64,000 bases of DNA, taken from Aquificota bacterium. Its GTDB lineage: Bacteria; Aquificota; Aquificia; Aquificales; Aquificaceae. Where the stretch lies: assembly GCA_030549905.1 (NCBI GenBank), contig JAUQQK010000004.1:27928-91927 (forward strand). The letters run 5' to 3'. Of the stretch, positions 1-8,705 are shown in pieces. Position numbers and translations under genes: made by a program. The notes below the pieces were generated by a model. It had not been told where the DNA came from and did not search any database. It saw only the letters and a list, made by a program, of their open reading frames with translations. Within the stretch, counting starts at the first letter, position 1; each line of letters starts with the position of its first letter.

Positions 1-1
1 A

Positions 2-574
2 GGCATACATCTGAACAGAACCCTCAGGGATTTTGGTCTTGAGGGGGTGGACGTAGAAAAGGTAAGGCATATGGTGGGTGGTGGAGCAAGGGAGCTTCTA
101 AAGAGGTTTTTCTCCAACGGGCTTTTGGAGGAAGCCCTTAAGGTTTTCAGAAAATACTATCTTGAAGAGCCTGTCATACATACAAGAGCCTTTGATGGTA
201 TTGAAAGGGTGCTGAAGGAGGCAAGGGAAAGACGCATAGCCCTTGCGGTGGCTACCAACAAGATGGAGGAGCTTTCAAGGCTCATACTTAAAAGGCTTGG
301 ACTTTATGACTACTTTTCCATAGTGGTGGGTGGTGATACCTTTTCTGAAAAGAAGCCATCACCCCTGCCTCTTATAGAGGTTCTTAAAAGGCTTGGCATT
401 CCTGCAGAAGAGGCTCTCATGGTGGGCGATACGGAGGCTGACCTTACTGCCGGCAGGCTTGCGGGCATGAAAAGAGCTTTAGCAAAGTGGGGCTATGTGA
501 GGGTAGAAAAGGAGAAGGCTGACTATGAGCTGGAAAGTCCGGAGGAACTTATTTCATTATTTGAAAAACCTTGA
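2..574 (+). CDS. HAD-superfamily phosphatase, phosphoglycolate phosphatase-like (5' end missing)
   Basis: C-terminal part of a HAD hydrolase; the reading frame is open to the first base of the window, so the gene begins upstream and GTG 47 is only an internal codon. Visible motifs are the cap-domain region, motif II (ATNK), the motif III lysine (EKKPSP) and motif IV (VGDTEADL). The first Asp motif lies off-window. The spacing and the N-terminal piece (GIHLNRTLRDFG) resemble Gph, which removes phosphate from 2-phosphoglycolate or related small phosphate esters in the cytosol. Its 3' end overlaps the convergent DUF167 gene by 26 bp. Family sure, substrate inferred. Confidence 0.85.
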   Translation, partial: GIHLNRTLRDFGLEGVDVEKVRHMVGGGARELLKRFFSNGLLEEALKVFRKYYLEEPVIHTRAFDGIERVLKEARERRIALAVATNKMEELSRLILKRLGLYDYFSIVVGGDTFSEKKPSPLPLIEVLKRLGIPAEEALMVGDTEADLTAGRLAGMKRALAKWGYVRVEKEKADYELESPEELISLFEKP

Positions 575-770
575 CCCTGCCCTTATGACCGCTGAGCTGC
601 CTTACACTGCTTTTTGAAACGCCAAAGTATTCCGCTATAAGCTCCACTATCCTTGCGTTTGCCCTGCCCTCCTCTGGCACTTCCTTCACAGCCACCTCAA
701 GGACACCCCCTTCAAGCTCCTTAACATATTCTGCTTTTGAACGTGGTTTTGCCCTCACCACAACCCTCAT
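549..770 (-). CDS. DUF167/YggU family protein
   Basis: A 73-residue protein with the YggU/DUF167 pattern: an N-terminal strand rich in basic residues (VRAKPRSK), then VAVKEVPEEGRANARIVELIAEYFGVSKSSVRQLSGHKGR split over a helix and the conserved SGHKGRVK end. The molecular role of the family is not established. It is translated after the 68-aa gene upstream, with a 4-bp ATGA overlap at 767-770, and overlaps the 3' end of the HAD phosphatase gene tail to tail. Full length for the family. Confidence 0.85.
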   Translation of the reverse strand: MRVVVRAKPRSKAEYVKELEGGVLEVAVKEVPEEGRANARIVELIAEYFGVSKSSVRQLSGHKGRVKVFQIMK

Positions 771-973
771 TCCTCTACCAGTTCCCTTTTAGCTCTATAC
801 TTTATCGTGTAAAGCACCACAAAGCCATCAATGCCGTGCTCTCTTGCAAGGCTCGTTTCCACCTCTAAAACTTCACCCCCCTCTGCCTCTATGGTGGAAA
901 GAACCTCGTTTAGCTTTTCCGTTATTTCCTTATCGTTCCCCTCAAGAGAAACCACAAGGCATCTGTAGTTCAT
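767..973 (-). CDS. Small conserved-looking protein of unknown function
   Basis: A 68-residue soluble protein, MNYRCLVVSLEG start, alternating strands and one amphipathic helix (KEITEKLNEVLSTIEAEGG) followed by a hydrophobic strand (IDGFVVLYTIKY). The layout suggests a small ferredoxin-like alpha/beta fold, but I do not recognise the family. It sits 2 bp after epmA on the same strand and overlaps the DUF167 gene by ATGA, so epmA, this gene and the DUF167 gene form one transcription unit. That tight coupling supports it being real. Confidence 0.7.
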   Translation of the reverse strand: MNYRCLVVSLEGNDKEITEKLNEVLSTIEAEGGEVLEVETSLAREHGIDGFVVLYTIKYRAKRELVEE

Positions 974-975
974 GT

Positions 976-1851
976 CTAAAGTATAGCAGAAATCTCCTCT
1001 ATGCTGTCAAGACCGTGCATGACCATAAAGAGCCTCTCAAGACCGATGGAGCAGCCTGCACAGGCAGGAAAATCCTCGTAAGCCTGAAGTAATTCCTCGT
1101 CAATGGGAAGGTCTCTTCCTCTTCTGAAGTCCTCCAGCCTCTTCCTTATCTCTTCCTTGCTTTCTTCCTCCGTCCATCCGTTGGCTATCTCCACACCCTT
1201 TATGTAAAGCTCAAACCTTTCTGCATAATTGTCCTTTACCTTTGCAAAGGCTGAAAGCCTTGAAGGAAAATGGGTTATAAAGGTGGGTTTATTGTGTCCG
1301 AGATGCCTTTCCACCTCTATGTATATCCTGAAAAATAGCTCCTCCCAGCTTTCCCTGTCGTCAAACTCATAGCCATAAGAGAGCAGGTTGTTCTTTAAAA
1401 CCTCCTCATCTTCAGAAAGCACCACGCCCGCATACTCTTCAAAGGCATGCTCAAGCCTTAAAACTTCATAATCCTGAGCTATGCCAAGATGTTTGAGAAG
1501 CTCTCCTATCTCCTCTATAAGGTCCTCATAGGTGGCGTCCAGCTTATACCATTCAAGCATGGTAAATTCAAGCCCGTGCAACTTCCCGCATTCTCTGTTT
1601 CTGAAGACCTTTGCTATCTGGAAGATGTTCTTCCTGTGCTTTGCCAGTATCTTTTTCATGGAAGGCTCTGGTGATGTTTGAAGCCATAGCCTTTTTTCCT
1701 GACCGCATACATAAGCCCTTACTTCTATGGGCTCCACGTTCAGGTCTATGTTGGGATATGTGAGGAGTATGGGGGTATGAACCTCAAGATAGCCCCTTTC
1801 TTTGAAAAATCCTCTTATGCTATCTATAAAGGCTGACCACTCGGAAAGCAT
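976..1851 (-). CDS. epmA: EpmA/GenX-type lysyl-tRNA synthetase paralogue (EF-P lysine ligase-like)
   Basis: A 291-residue class II synthetase catalytic core without the tRNA anticodon-binding domain. Class II motifs are visible: motif 1 region (EVHTPILLTYPN), motif 2 (FRNRECGKLHGLEFTMLEW, reading R-x-E and the H/EFTMLEWY signature) and motif 3 (GCSIGLERLFM). Members attach (R)-beta-lysine or lysine to elongation factor P. The partner genes efp and epmB are not in the window, so the substrate is inferred. A TATAAT box at 1858-1863 ends 6 bases before the ATG, which predicts a leaderless mRNA starting just behind tRNA-His. Confidence 0.85.
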   Translation of the reverse strand: MLSEWSAFIDSIRGFFKERGYLEVHTPILLTYPNIDLNVEPIEVRAYVCGQEKRLWLQTSPEPSMKKILAKHRKNIFQIAKVFRNRECGKLHGLEFTMLEWYKLDATYEDLIEEIGELLKHLGIAQDYEVLRLEHAFEEYAGVVLSEDEEVLKNNLLSYGYEFDDRESWEELFFRIYIEVERHLGHNKPTFITHFPSRLSAFAKVKDNYAERFELYIKGVEIANGWTEEESKEEIRKRLEDFRRGRDLPIDEELLQAYEDFPACAGCSIGLERLFMVMHGLDSIEEISAIL

Positions 1852-1857
1852 CTGAGC

Positions 1858-1863
1858 ATTATA
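1858..1863 (-). promoter_or_regulatory. -10 box of epmA, leaderless spacing
   Basis: Minus-strand TATAAT, six bases before the epmA ATG at 1851, so transcription should start at or within a base or two of the start codon. It lies between the tRNA-His 3' end and epmA. Confidence 0.55.
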
Positions 1864-1866
1864 ACA

Positions 1867-1943
1867 TGGGGAGAGCGACGGGAGTCGAACCCGCGACCCG
1901 TGGATCCACAGTCCACTGCTCTGCCAGCTGAGCTACGCTCTCC
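1867..1943 (-). tRNA. tRNA-His (GTG), CCA encoded
   Basis: Full cloverleaf on the minus strand: anticodon stem GTGGA/TCCAC around loop CTGTGGA, giving anticodon GTG; T loop TTCGAAC. The acceptor has the extra 5' G (position 1943) opposite discriminator C (1870), the identity element of tRNA-His. CCA is encoded at 1869-1867. A minus-strand TATAAT at 1957-1962 is placed as its promoter. Confidence 0.97.
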
Positions 1944-1956
1944 TCCAGAAGTATTA

Positions 1957-1962
1957 ATTATA
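1957..1962 (-). promoter_or_regulatory. -10 box of tRNA-His
   Basis: Minus-strand TATAAT 13 bases before the mature tRNA 5' end. No good -35 hexamer is visible. Confidence 0.5.
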
Positions 1963-1974
1963 ACCCTCTTCCCT

Positions 1975-2670
1975 TTAGTCCGCAAGGTTCATCAAGATGG
2001 CAACCGCCACAGCACCAGCCATTTCTGTTCTCAGGATGTAAGGTCTCAAGAAAACAGAAATCCAGCCTTTGTCTCGTAGCTCCTTAACCTCTTCCAAGCT
2101 AAAACCACCCTCAGGACCAACAAGCACGCCGTAGCTTTTTGCCCTAAGGTTTATTTCCTTAATGCTTTTGCCAGCTGAAAAGTTATCAAGCAAAAGGCTT
2201 ATCTCTTCCCTTCTTTCCAGGTCCTGTAGCCTTATGGGTTTTTCTATCTTCAAAGGCATGGGTCTTTTGCACTGTTTAAAAGAAGAGAGGCTTATTCTTT
2301 CCCACCTTTCAAGCTTTTTCTCTAAAAGCTTTGTATCCTTGAAGCTTCTCCTTGAAATAACCGGCACCAAGCTTACAGCACCCACCTGACTTGCCCTGTC
2401 TATAACCTCTTCCATCAGCCTCAGCTCAATGGGAAGGCACTGATACAGGACCACATGAGGCAGTGGTAATGTCTGTGGTAGCTCCTCCAACTTCTTGCAT
2501 ACAGCTTTATCCCTCTCTATATTTTCAAGAACCGCCCTGTATAGCTTGCCGTTGAAGAAGACTTCAATTGGGTCCCCTCTTTTTGCCCTTAAAGCCTTTA
2601 TATGTTTTAGTTCATCTCCCCTGATTATCAGCCATTCCCCGCTTCCCTCCTTGCTCACAAACCTATGCAT
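1975..2670 (-). CDS. rsmE: 16S rRNA (uracil-1498-N3) methyltransferase RsmE
   Basis: 231 residues, the normal RsmE length. N-terminal PUA-like part (HIKALRAKRGDPIEVFFNG) and a C-terminal SPOUT/trefoil-knot domain with the family signatures RRSF, LVGPEGGFS and LRPYILRTEMA. It methylates U1498 in the decoding region of 16S rRNA with S-adenosylmethionine. It lies behind hup on the same strand, separated by a perfect 7-bp GC hairpin, and no Shine-Dalgarno sequence precedes its ATG (the region is pyrimidine rich), so its translation signal is unclear. Confidence 0.95.
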   Translation of the reverse strand: MHRFVSKEGSGEWLIIRGDELKHIKALRAKRGDPIEVFFNGKLYRAVLENIERDKAVCKKLEELPQTLPLPHVVLYQCLPIELRLMEEVIDRASQVGAVSLVPVISRRSFKDTKLLEKKLERWERISLSSFKQCKRPMPLKIEKPIRLQDLERREEISLLLDNFSAGKSIKEINLRAKSYGVLVGPEGGFSLEEVKELRDKGWISVFLRPYILRTEMAGAVAVAILMNLAD

Positions 2671-2682
2671 AAGGGAAGGGGC

Positions 2683-2700
2683 AGGGGGCTGTCGCCCCCT
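2683..2700. terminator. GC-rich hairpin between hup and rsmE
   Basis: Perfect inverted repeat AGGGGGC-TGTC-GCCCCCT just after the hup stop. There is no T run on either side, so it is not a classical intrinsic terminator. It may reduce read-through from hup into rsmE or protect the hup 3' end. Nearly the same hairpin follows the rubrerythrin gene (54605-54619). Confidence 0.45.
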
Positions 2701-2705
2701 TTGAG

Positions 2706-2978
2706 TTATTTGACCATTTCTCTGAGGTCTTTGGCGGGCCTGAATACAACCACCTTTCTTGCGGGTATCTTAATCTCCGCACCCGTCCTTGGGTTGCGAC
2801 CCTTTCTTGCTGCCCTGGTTCTTACGGTAAATATGCCGAAGCCAGGCACAGCTACCCTTTCGCCCTTCTTGAGGGCATTGGCTACCGCCTGCACCGCAGA
2901 TTTGAGGGCGGCATCCGCCTGCTTCTTAGTAATACCTGCCCCTTTGGCTATGGCTGAGACAAGCTCTGCTTTGGTCAT
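2706..2978 (-). CDS. hup: HU-family DNA-binding protein
   Basis: 90 residues with the full HU pattern: helical dimer core (MTKAELVSAIAKGAGITKKQ), the GFGIFTVRTRAARKGRNP segment leading into the beta-arm (tip region RNPRTGAEIKIPARK) and C-terminal FRPAKDLREMV. It bends and compacts DNA as a dimer. It has its own promoter (TTGACA 3032-3037, TATAAA 3010-3015) and a strong AAGGAGG site near 2985-2992, the leader-bearing style of a highly expressed gene. Confidence 0.97.
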   Translation of the reverse strand: MTKAELVSAIAKGAGITKKQADAALKSAVQAVANALKKGERVAVPGFGIFTVRTRAARKGRNPRTGAEIKIPARKVVVFRPAKDLREMVK

Positions 2979-3009
2979 GGTGTTCCCTCCTTAAAAGGTT
3001 TTGTAGCTG

Positions 3010-3037
3010 TTTATAATGATATACCATAAATTGTCAA
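3010..3037 (-). promoter_or_regulatory. hup promoter, near-consensus -35/-10
   Basis: Minus strand: TTGACA (3037-3032), 16-base spacer, TATAAA (3015-3010). It is followed by a leader of about 25-30 bases with AAGGAGG before the hup ATG. Confidence 0.75.
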
Positions 3038-3058
3038 GATGCAAGAGGTAATTAAGGT

Positions 3059-3481
3059 ATGAAAAGCATCTTTTTTGCCCTTCTGGCAAGCATTGTGTGG
3101 GGCAGTGCCCCTATTCTCTTCAAGCTGGGTCTGAGGGGTGAAATGCACCCGCTTACGGCCCTTGTTTTTCATAATCTTTCCGCCTTTACCTTAGCCCTTC
3201 TCTTCGTACTTCTTACAGGGCAGAAGTTTGGCTATCCTATAAAGGAAATAGCTCTTGTGGTGGCTGGGGGTGTGGCTTCTGGTTTCCTCGGACTTTTTCT
3301 CTTCTTTAAGGCGGTTAAGGGAGGAGAAGTCTCTGTAGTATCTCCCATTGCCTCCACTTCGCCCCTCTGGAGCAGTCTTCTGGCTTTTTTATTACTGGGT
3401 GAGCCTTTCAGCTGGCTCAGGTTTGCTGGCATAGTGCTGATAGTATGCGGTATAGCCCTGATAAGCCTGTCGGTCAAATAA
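3059..3481 (+). CDS. EamA/DMT-family membrane transporter, single-domain
   Basis: 140 residues with four to five membrane helices and the DMT hallmarks: N-terminal ALLASIVWGSAPILFK, middle KGGEVSVVSPIASTSPLWSSLLAFLLLGEP and a last helix (LRFAGIVLIVCGIALISL). This is one EamA repeat, half the size of the usual ten-helix transporter, so it probably works as a dimer. The substrate is unknown. The stop overlaps the start of lnt by one base (TAATG at 3479-3483), so the two are translationally coupled. AAGGT precedes its ATG. Confidence 0.85.
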   Translation: MKSIFFALLASIVWGSAPILFKLGLRGEMHPLTALVFHNLSAFTLALLFVLLTGQKFGYPIKEIALVVAGGVASGFLGLFLFFKAVKGGEVSVVSPIASTSPLWSSLLAFLLLGEPFSWLRFAGIVLIVCGIALISLSVK

Positions 3482-4815
3482 TGAAACTCATACTTCTTTC
3501 CCTTCTTACAGGAGCTTTACTCTATCTGGCCTTTTCAAAGTATGAGCTTTGGCTTTTTGCCTTCCCTGCCCTGTATATGCTTTTAAGGAATACAAACTCA
3601 CACTTCTGGCTCTTATCTGGCTTTTTCTTCTTTTTCCTGTCTCTGAGGTGTGCAAACATAGCCAGCATTGACTATGGAGGTGTGCCGCCTCTCCTTTCCT
3701 ACTCCATCTTTACCCTCTTCGTCCTTTTCCTTGCCCTTTATCAGTTCTTACTGCCAGCCTGGATAAACCGGAAGCTTTTTAAAGGCTCTCCTTATGCGGC
3801 GGTCCTTCTCTACGTGCTCTTTGAGCTTCTCAGGTCTTATGTGCCATATGGTGGCTTTCCCTGGCTTATTTTGGGCTCGCTTCTTGTTTATGTGCCACTG
3901 CTCAAACACAGCCTCCTATATGCAAATGTGTATGTGCAGAGCCTTCTGCTTCTATCGGCGGTGGCTTTCATAATTACAAGAAAAAGGCTTCAGCTACTTG
4001 TCCTTTTCTTTCTGTGGACCTTCCTCAGCCTTTTAGCGGTTTATGAAAAGAGGGAGGCTCTGAAGCATGCACAGAGGATAAAGGTGGCGCTGGTTCAGAC
4101 GGCGGTGGAGCAGGCGGACAAACTTGACAGGGAACGGTTTAAAAAACACACGGAAGAGGTGCTAAGGCTTGTGGAGAAGGCGGTGGAAGGCAGACCCCAT
4201 CTTGTTCTTCTGCCAGAGTCCGCCTTTGCCTTCTTCTATTCGGAGGAGGAAGATGAGGGCAACTACAGGCTAAAAAGCCTCAGCTTTTCCGTGCCTATCC
4301 TGGTGGGCTTAATAGACATAAGGGAAGGCTTAAAGCCTTACAACTCTGCATACCTTCTTAAGGATGGGTATGCGGCGGACTACTACGATAAGGTTAGGCT
4401 TCTTCCGGTGGGCGAGTATATGCCCTATCCCTTCGGCTTTTTAAAGGATATATTTTCCGCCATAAGTGGTATGGACTATGTGCCGGGCGACAGGATAAAG
4501 CCTTTGAGGTATGGGTATGTAAGGGTGGCAACACCCATATGCTTTGAAGTGGCTTATTATGACATGGTGAGAAGGCTCTCACGTGAGGCAAATCTAATAG
4601 TAGTGCTTACCAACGATGGGTGGTTCAAAGACTCTGATTGCACGCATCAGCATTTTCTATGGGCAAGGGTCAGGGCTTTGGAAAACGGCAAGTATGTGCT
4701 TTGGCTTAACAACACGGGGGATACGGGGGTGGTGGATATGGACGGTAATGTGCTGGCAAGCCTGCCCTACATGAAAAGGGCTGTGCTTTTTATGGAGGTG
4801 CCCCTCCTTGAGTAG
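3481..4815 (+). CDS. lnt: Apolipoprotein N-acyltransferase
   Basis: 444 residues from ATG 3481 (the frame is open back to 3445 but the overlapped start MKLILLSLLTG is the natural one). About six N-terminal membrane helices are followed by a nitrilase-like domain with the Glu-Lys-Cys triad: Glu in LLPESAFAFF, Lys in YDKVRLLPVGEYMP and Cys in TPICFEVAYY. It adds the third acyl chain to the N-terminal Cys of lipoproteins at the periplasmic face of the inner membrane. Its partner lgt is at 43397-44209. It is followed by pgsA with an 8-bp overlap. Confidence 0.93.
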   Translation: MKLILLSLLTGALLYLAFSKYELWLFAFPALYMLLRNTNSHFWLLSGFFFFFLSLRCANIASIDYGGVPPLLSYSIFTLFVLFLALYQFLLPAWINRKLFKGSPYAAVLLYVLFELLRSYVPYGGFPWLILGSLLVYVPLLKHSLLYANVYVQSLLLLSAVAFIITRKRLQLLVLFFLWTFLSLLAVYEKREALKHAQRIKVALVQTAVEQADKLDRERFKKHTEEVLRLVEKAVEGRPHLVLLPESAFAFFYSEEEDEGNYRLKSLSFSVPILVGLIDIREGLKPYNSAYLLKDGYAADYYDKVRLLPVGEYMPYPFGFLKDIFSAISGMDYVPGDRIKPLRYGYVRVATPICFEVAYYDMVRRLSREANLIVVLTNDGWFKDSDCTHQHFLWARVRALENGKYVLWLNNTGDTGVVDMDGNVLASLPYMKRAVLFMEVPLLE

Positions 4816-5323
4816 GCTTCCTAACCTTATATCCTTCCTGAGACTTCTTTTAAGCCCTCTTCTTTTCTACGTGCCCCAGCAATATGTCCTGCCCCTTTTT
4901 ATCCTCCTTGCCCTTTCTGATGCCCTTGATGGATTTATTGCAAGGCTCTTAAAGGCTAAGACGGAGCTTGGTAAGGTGCTTGACCCCCTTGCGGACAAGG
5001 TTCTTATGTTCTGCGTCCTTTTGCTCTGCACCTTCAAGCTTGGAAGGCTTCCTCCATACCTTTTCTATATATTGCTTCTGAGAGACCTTTTCCTCATACT
5101 GGGCGGTCTTTTGCTTCTTATAAAGACAGGTGGCGTAATTCAAGCCAAACTTGCTGGAAAGCTTACCACTCTTAGCCTTTCCCTTCTTATCTTTTCCTGC
5201 ATGCTGGGTAAAAGTATGGGTATTATGCTGGTGGTGGTTCTAACTCTTATATTCCTCTCTTGGTTTGACTATGCCCTTGAAGGCTATAAAAGGCTCAAAA
5301 GTCAAACTTCTTACGAACTCTAA
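4808..5323 (+). CDS. pgsA: CDP-diacylglycerol-glycerol-3-phosphate 3-phosphatidyltransferase (PgsA-like)
   Basis: 171 residues, TTG start inside the end of lnt. The CDP-alcohol phosphotransferase signature is complete: D-A-LDG-x-x-AR (LDGFIARLLKA), then G (ELGKVLDPLADK) with the last two metal-binding aspartates. Several hydrophobic helices follow. It makes phosphatidylglycerol phosphate in the inner membrane. A different CDP-alcohol substrate cannot be ruled out from motif alone. It overlaps the tamB 3' end tail to tail by 29 bp. Confidence 0.88.
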   Translation: MSRLPNLISFLRLLLSPLLFYVPQQYVLPLFILLALSDALDGFIARLLKAKTELGKVLDPLADKVLMFCVLLLCTFKLGRLPPYLFYILLLRDLFLILGGLLLLIKTGGVIQAKLAGKLTTLSLSLLIFSCMLGKSMGIMLVVVLTLIFLSWFDYALEGYKRLKSQTSYEL

Positions 5324-8300
5324 GCCGAACCTCCTGCGTTCTATCCGAATAGACCCTACCACCCAAAGAAGTGTTTGGAGTTAGCCTGAGGTCGCCTCCC
5401 GTATAGGTTTCCTTTGGGTCCTTTGAAGTGCTTTGCTTATACTCTACGGAGACCCTTTCCGTTATATCCTTTGACACGCTCGCATTTATTCCCACGTCTC
5501 CTGTAGGTGATACGTATGGGCTTACCTGAAGTTTAATGTCTACACCCGTGAGCCTCTGTATGCCTTTTGTTATAAAGCCCGCTTCTGGTATCTGGCTTGC
5601 TATGGCACCGCCCAGTGATAGAAAGCCAGCCTCCTCTTTCCCACCTGCTATTAGGGCAGTTAGCACCTCTCTCATGTCTCTTGGTGGTTCTGACCTTATT
5701 ACCGCCTTTGGATACTGAGGGTTGCCCTTTATATCTATGAGAATATTGTAATCGGGCAGGGATGTGGCTAAGGTTAAATCCACATTTTTCTCCTTATCTG
5801 TAAAAAGGGCGAAACCTCTTCTCAGGTAGAATTCTCTGTCAAAGTATTTTAGCCTGCCTCCTTTTAGCTCCGCCTTTAGGGTGTATTTTGGCTCATAAAG
5901 GTTGCCCTCAAGGAGGGCAGACAGGTCTGAATAGACATAGCCCTCTGGAAGGTTTATCCTTAGAGGCTCAAAGGACTGTATGCCTACATGCAGGTTTATC
6001 CTTCTGTAATCCTCGAGAGGTGCCGTCTTTGAGCGGGGTAGAGAAAGGAGGTTTATGGTGCCTGAAGTTTCCACGCGACCCTTTATATCCAAACTCTTAA
6101 AATCTGAGGATATGTATGCATTGCCTCCTGCGAGCAGGCTTGCACTTATACCCTCTCCCCTGTATAGTATAGGCAGGTTTTTAAAGCTTACATCTACCGA
6201 GGCACTTTTGCCCCTTCCGCTAAAAGACGCACTCAGGCTGGCAATCTCATTACCCCTGAGGTTAAGGTATCCCTTCAACCTGTCTTCCGACAGGGAAAGC
6301 TCAAACCCGCCCCTCATGGGAAGAGCCAGATACCTTGACCTGACCCACAGGTCATCAGAGCCTATCCAGAATTCTAAGCTTTTACTGTAAAGCAGGCGGT
6401 ATTTTAACCTGCCCTCCGCGGAGGCAAGTATCCTGCTTTTTACAAGGGAAAGGAGTTTTGACAGGGTGGCAGAACCCTCCGCCCTTATAAGGAAACCTTC
6501 CCTGTATGAAAGCTCCACCTTACCTTCCACCGCACCTTCAAGAAAGCCCCGAAGGCTTACTTCTTTATCTCTGTATGAACCCCTTTCAAAGTTTATGCTT
6601 GTTATGGGAGATTTGCCCATACTCAGCTTGATGGGAAGGACCTCCAAGAAGCCCTTCTGCCTGCTGCCATAAGCTCTTATACCTCCTACGGATAGCTCAA
6701 AAAGACCCCTTTTCAAACTAAAGCCTTCCACACGAGCGGATAAAGAACTTTCCCTAAGAGATAGCTCAGCATCTACGGGAAACTCAAGACCTTTGTATAG
6801 ACCCCTTCCCAAAATACTTGCGGACAAGGAATCCCCCACACCGCCAAGGTGGTATTTGGCTGTAAGCAAAAGACCGGAGAGGTTTTCACTTATCCGTCCT
6901 TCTACCTTATACCTCTTTGCCAAAAGGTTGTAGAAGCCCTCTCCTGTGAGCCTGTCCTGAAGATTAAAAGCCACCGCTACGGTCTTGTCCTCCAGCCTTC
7001 CATTAAAGCTACCCTTTTCATAATTCAGTCCAAAGGCTTTCAGACCCTCTACCCTTCCCTCAAAACTTCCACCAAGATGACCCATTTCATGGTTCAAATT
7101 AAAGTGGGAGCTAAGGCTAAGGATAATATCCTTTGAAGAAATCATGCCTTCAAGAAAGCCCGTGAGGCTAACCCTTTCCTCCTTTGCGGAAACCTCCACC
7201 TTACCCCTTAACCCGCTTACCTGATAGTTCCCATATCTTGTGGCAAAGCCTTCAAAAAGCACATTTCCCATAAAACTTCTATCCCTTATACTACCACCAC
7301 CCCCCAGGGAATAACCCTCTCCATGCAGGTCAATCTTATAATCTTCACCTTCCACAGTGAGCCTGTAATCCGCAGGACCAAGCCTGAAGGTATCGTATGT
7401 GATATTTAAAAGCCTTCCTTCGCCCTGCGTGTAGAGCTTTCCTTCTTTGAGGAAAAGGCTTCCCATATAGGACAGCCTGGTGCTTAGCTTATCTGACCTT
7501 AGCTCATAGCCTACCAGCTGTAAGGTGCCAGAAAAGTCCCTCCGCAGGAAGCTCCCCTTCAGGCTTAAAAGGAAGGGCTCCGCTACAGACAGGTCAAGCT
7601 TACCCTTTAATTCCCTCTTGTAATCAAGCTCCAGTTTAAGGCTTGCTTGCCTTAGCCTCTTGTCTTCAAAGACCACTTCTGGCGTATATGCTTCTAAATC
7701 TAAAAGCCCCTTTTCTAAATTAACCTTTAACCTGCCGCTGAGGAGGGCAAAGAGGTGTTTATCCACCCTTAAAAGCCCACCGTCAAGAGGTAGCTGGCTA
7801 AAATCCATAAGGAGTTCCTTTTTACTCAGCCAATAAATAAGCTTTGCTCTGGTCTTTCCTGAGCCTATATCCACTTTGACTTGGCTCCCTGACCTCCAGA
7901 CCCAGACATACTCACCCTCCGCCGTCAGTTCCCTGAAGGTTTTTCTTCCCTTTATTTCAAGCTCAGGGCTGTAAGCTCTAAATTTAGCCCTTATTTTTGT
8001 GTATGTAATGTTTCCCTCCGCAGAAGCTTTTATTCTGCCCAGCCTGTAGGCTTTTCCTTCCACATCTTCCACATAGCCCTCTGCCCTGTAGCTTCCTGAC
8101 CTTCCTTCCCACACCCCATTAAGCTCAAAGTTATAAAGACTACTTTCTACCTGTGCCTTTTTTACAAACAGCTTCCCGCCTTCCAGCTCAGCTTCCTCTA
8201 TACTTACGTTTAATGCATGCTCCCACAGCTCTTGTTGGTAATAGACCTTTGCCAATCCCTTTGGTATGAGCCTTCCCTTTGATAGCTCTGTGGAGGGAAT

Positions 8301-8690
8301 AAAGAGGGTGAGGCTTTCCCTGTAAGGAAGATAGTTGGTGGATATGTAAGCTCCTCCAAGCTTTATATTTGCCCTTTGAAGCATATGAAGGAGTGGGCTA
8401 AAGTCGTAATCAAAGGGTTTATCGGTGGGTGGCTTGCTGGAAACTTCAAGCAGGCTAAACTCCTCTGCCTCCACCTGCCACGGCATCAGGCGGGCATTTT
8501 TTATATAAACATGGAGCGTTAAGTCCCTTAAGGGCAGGAACAGAAGGAAGCTTTTGAAGGCTATGCCCTCACCGAAGCTTATCCTCAAGCCCTCCAGCTC
8601 CACCTCAATCCTTTTAACCATCAGGTAGGGCTTTACCAGAATAAAGTAAAGGGCTAAAAGAAGCAGTATCACATATCCCAGTACGCGCAT
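5295..8690 (-). CDS. tamB: TamB/DUF490-type translocation and assembly module protein
   Basis: 1131 residues. An N-terminal membrane anchor (VLGYVILLLLALYFIL) is followed by a very long run of beta strands typical of AsmA/TamB bridge proteins, and by the C-terminal TamB domain (GTINLLSLPRSK, later YFDREFYLRRGFALF, TALIAGGKEEAGFLSLGGAIASQ, ending in RVRKKFDF). It spans the periplasm and is linked to lipid transport and outer-membrane protein assembly. No TamA partner is present here. The start is only 20 bp from the divergent plsY start, with a minus-strand TATAAT nine bases upstream. Confidence 0.9.
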   Translation of the reverse strand: MRVLGYVILLLLALYFILVKPYLMVKRIEVELEGLRISFGEGIAFKSFLLFLPLRDLTLHVYIKNARLMPWQVEAEEFSLLEVSSKPPTDKPFDYDFSPLLHMLQRANIKLGGAYISTNYLPYRESLTLFIPSTELSKGRLIPKGLAKVYYQQELWEHALNVSIEEAELEGGKLFVKKAQVESSLYNFELNGVWEGRSGSYRAEGYVEDVEGKAYRLGRIKASAEGNITYTKIRAKFRAYSPELEIKGRKTFRELTAEGEYVWVWRSGSQVKVDIGSGKTRAKLIYWLSKKELLMDFSQLPLDGGLLRVDKHLFALLSGRLKVNLEKGLLDLEAYTPEVVFEDKRLRQASLKLELDYKRELKGKLDLSVAEPFLLSLKGSFLRRDFSGTLQLVGYELRSDKLSTRLSYMGSLFLKEGKLYTQGEGRLLNITYDTFRLGPADYRLTVEGEDYKIDLHGEGYSLGGGGSIRDRSFMGNVLFEGFATRYGNYQVSGLRGKVEVSAKEERVSLTGFLEGMISSKDIILSLSSHFNLNHEMGHLGGSFEGRVEGLKAFGLNYEKGSFNGRLEDKTVAVAFNLQDRLTGEGFYNLLAKRYKVEGRISENLSGLLLTAKYHLGGVGDSLSASILGRGLYKGLEFPVDAELSLRESSLSARVEGFSLKRGLFELSVGGIRAYGSRQKGFLEVLPIKLSMGKSPITSINFERGSYRDKEVSLRGFLEGAVEGKVELSYREGFLIRAEGSATLSKLLSLVKSRILASAEGRLKYRLLYSKSLEFWIGSDDLWVRSRYLALPMRGGFELSLSEDRLKGYLNLRGNEIASLSASFSGRGKSASVDVSFKNLPILYRGEGISASLLAGGNAYISSDFKSLDIKGRVETSGTINLLSLPRSKTAPLEDYRRINLHVGIQSFEPLRINLPEGYVYSDLSALLEGNLYEPKYTLKAELKGGRLKYFDREFYLRRGFALFTDKEKNVDLTLATSLPDYNILIDIKGNPQYPKAVIRSEPPRDMREVLTALIAGGKEEAGFLSLGGAIASQIPEAGFITKGIQRLTGVDIKLQVSPYVSPTGDVGINASVSKDITERVSVEYKQSTSKDPKETYTGGDLRLTPNTSLGGRVYSDRTQEVRLRVRKKFDF

Positions 8691-8698
8691 CTTCGGGT

Positions 8699-8705
8699 TA
8701 TTATA
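8699..8705. promoter_or_regulatory. Overlapping divergent -10 boxes of tamB and plsY
   Basis: Twenty bases separate the two divergent start codons. Minus strand: TATAAT (8705-8700), nine bases before the tamB ATG. Plus strand: TATTAT (8699-8704), six bases before the plsY ATG. The two boxes occupy the same bases, so polymerase can serve only one gene at a time and both mRNAs should lack a leader. Confidence 0.55.

Noticed and set aside
2665..2994. 109-codon frame antisense to hup
   Set aside because: Complete overlap with HU, a certain gene with promoter and ribosome site.
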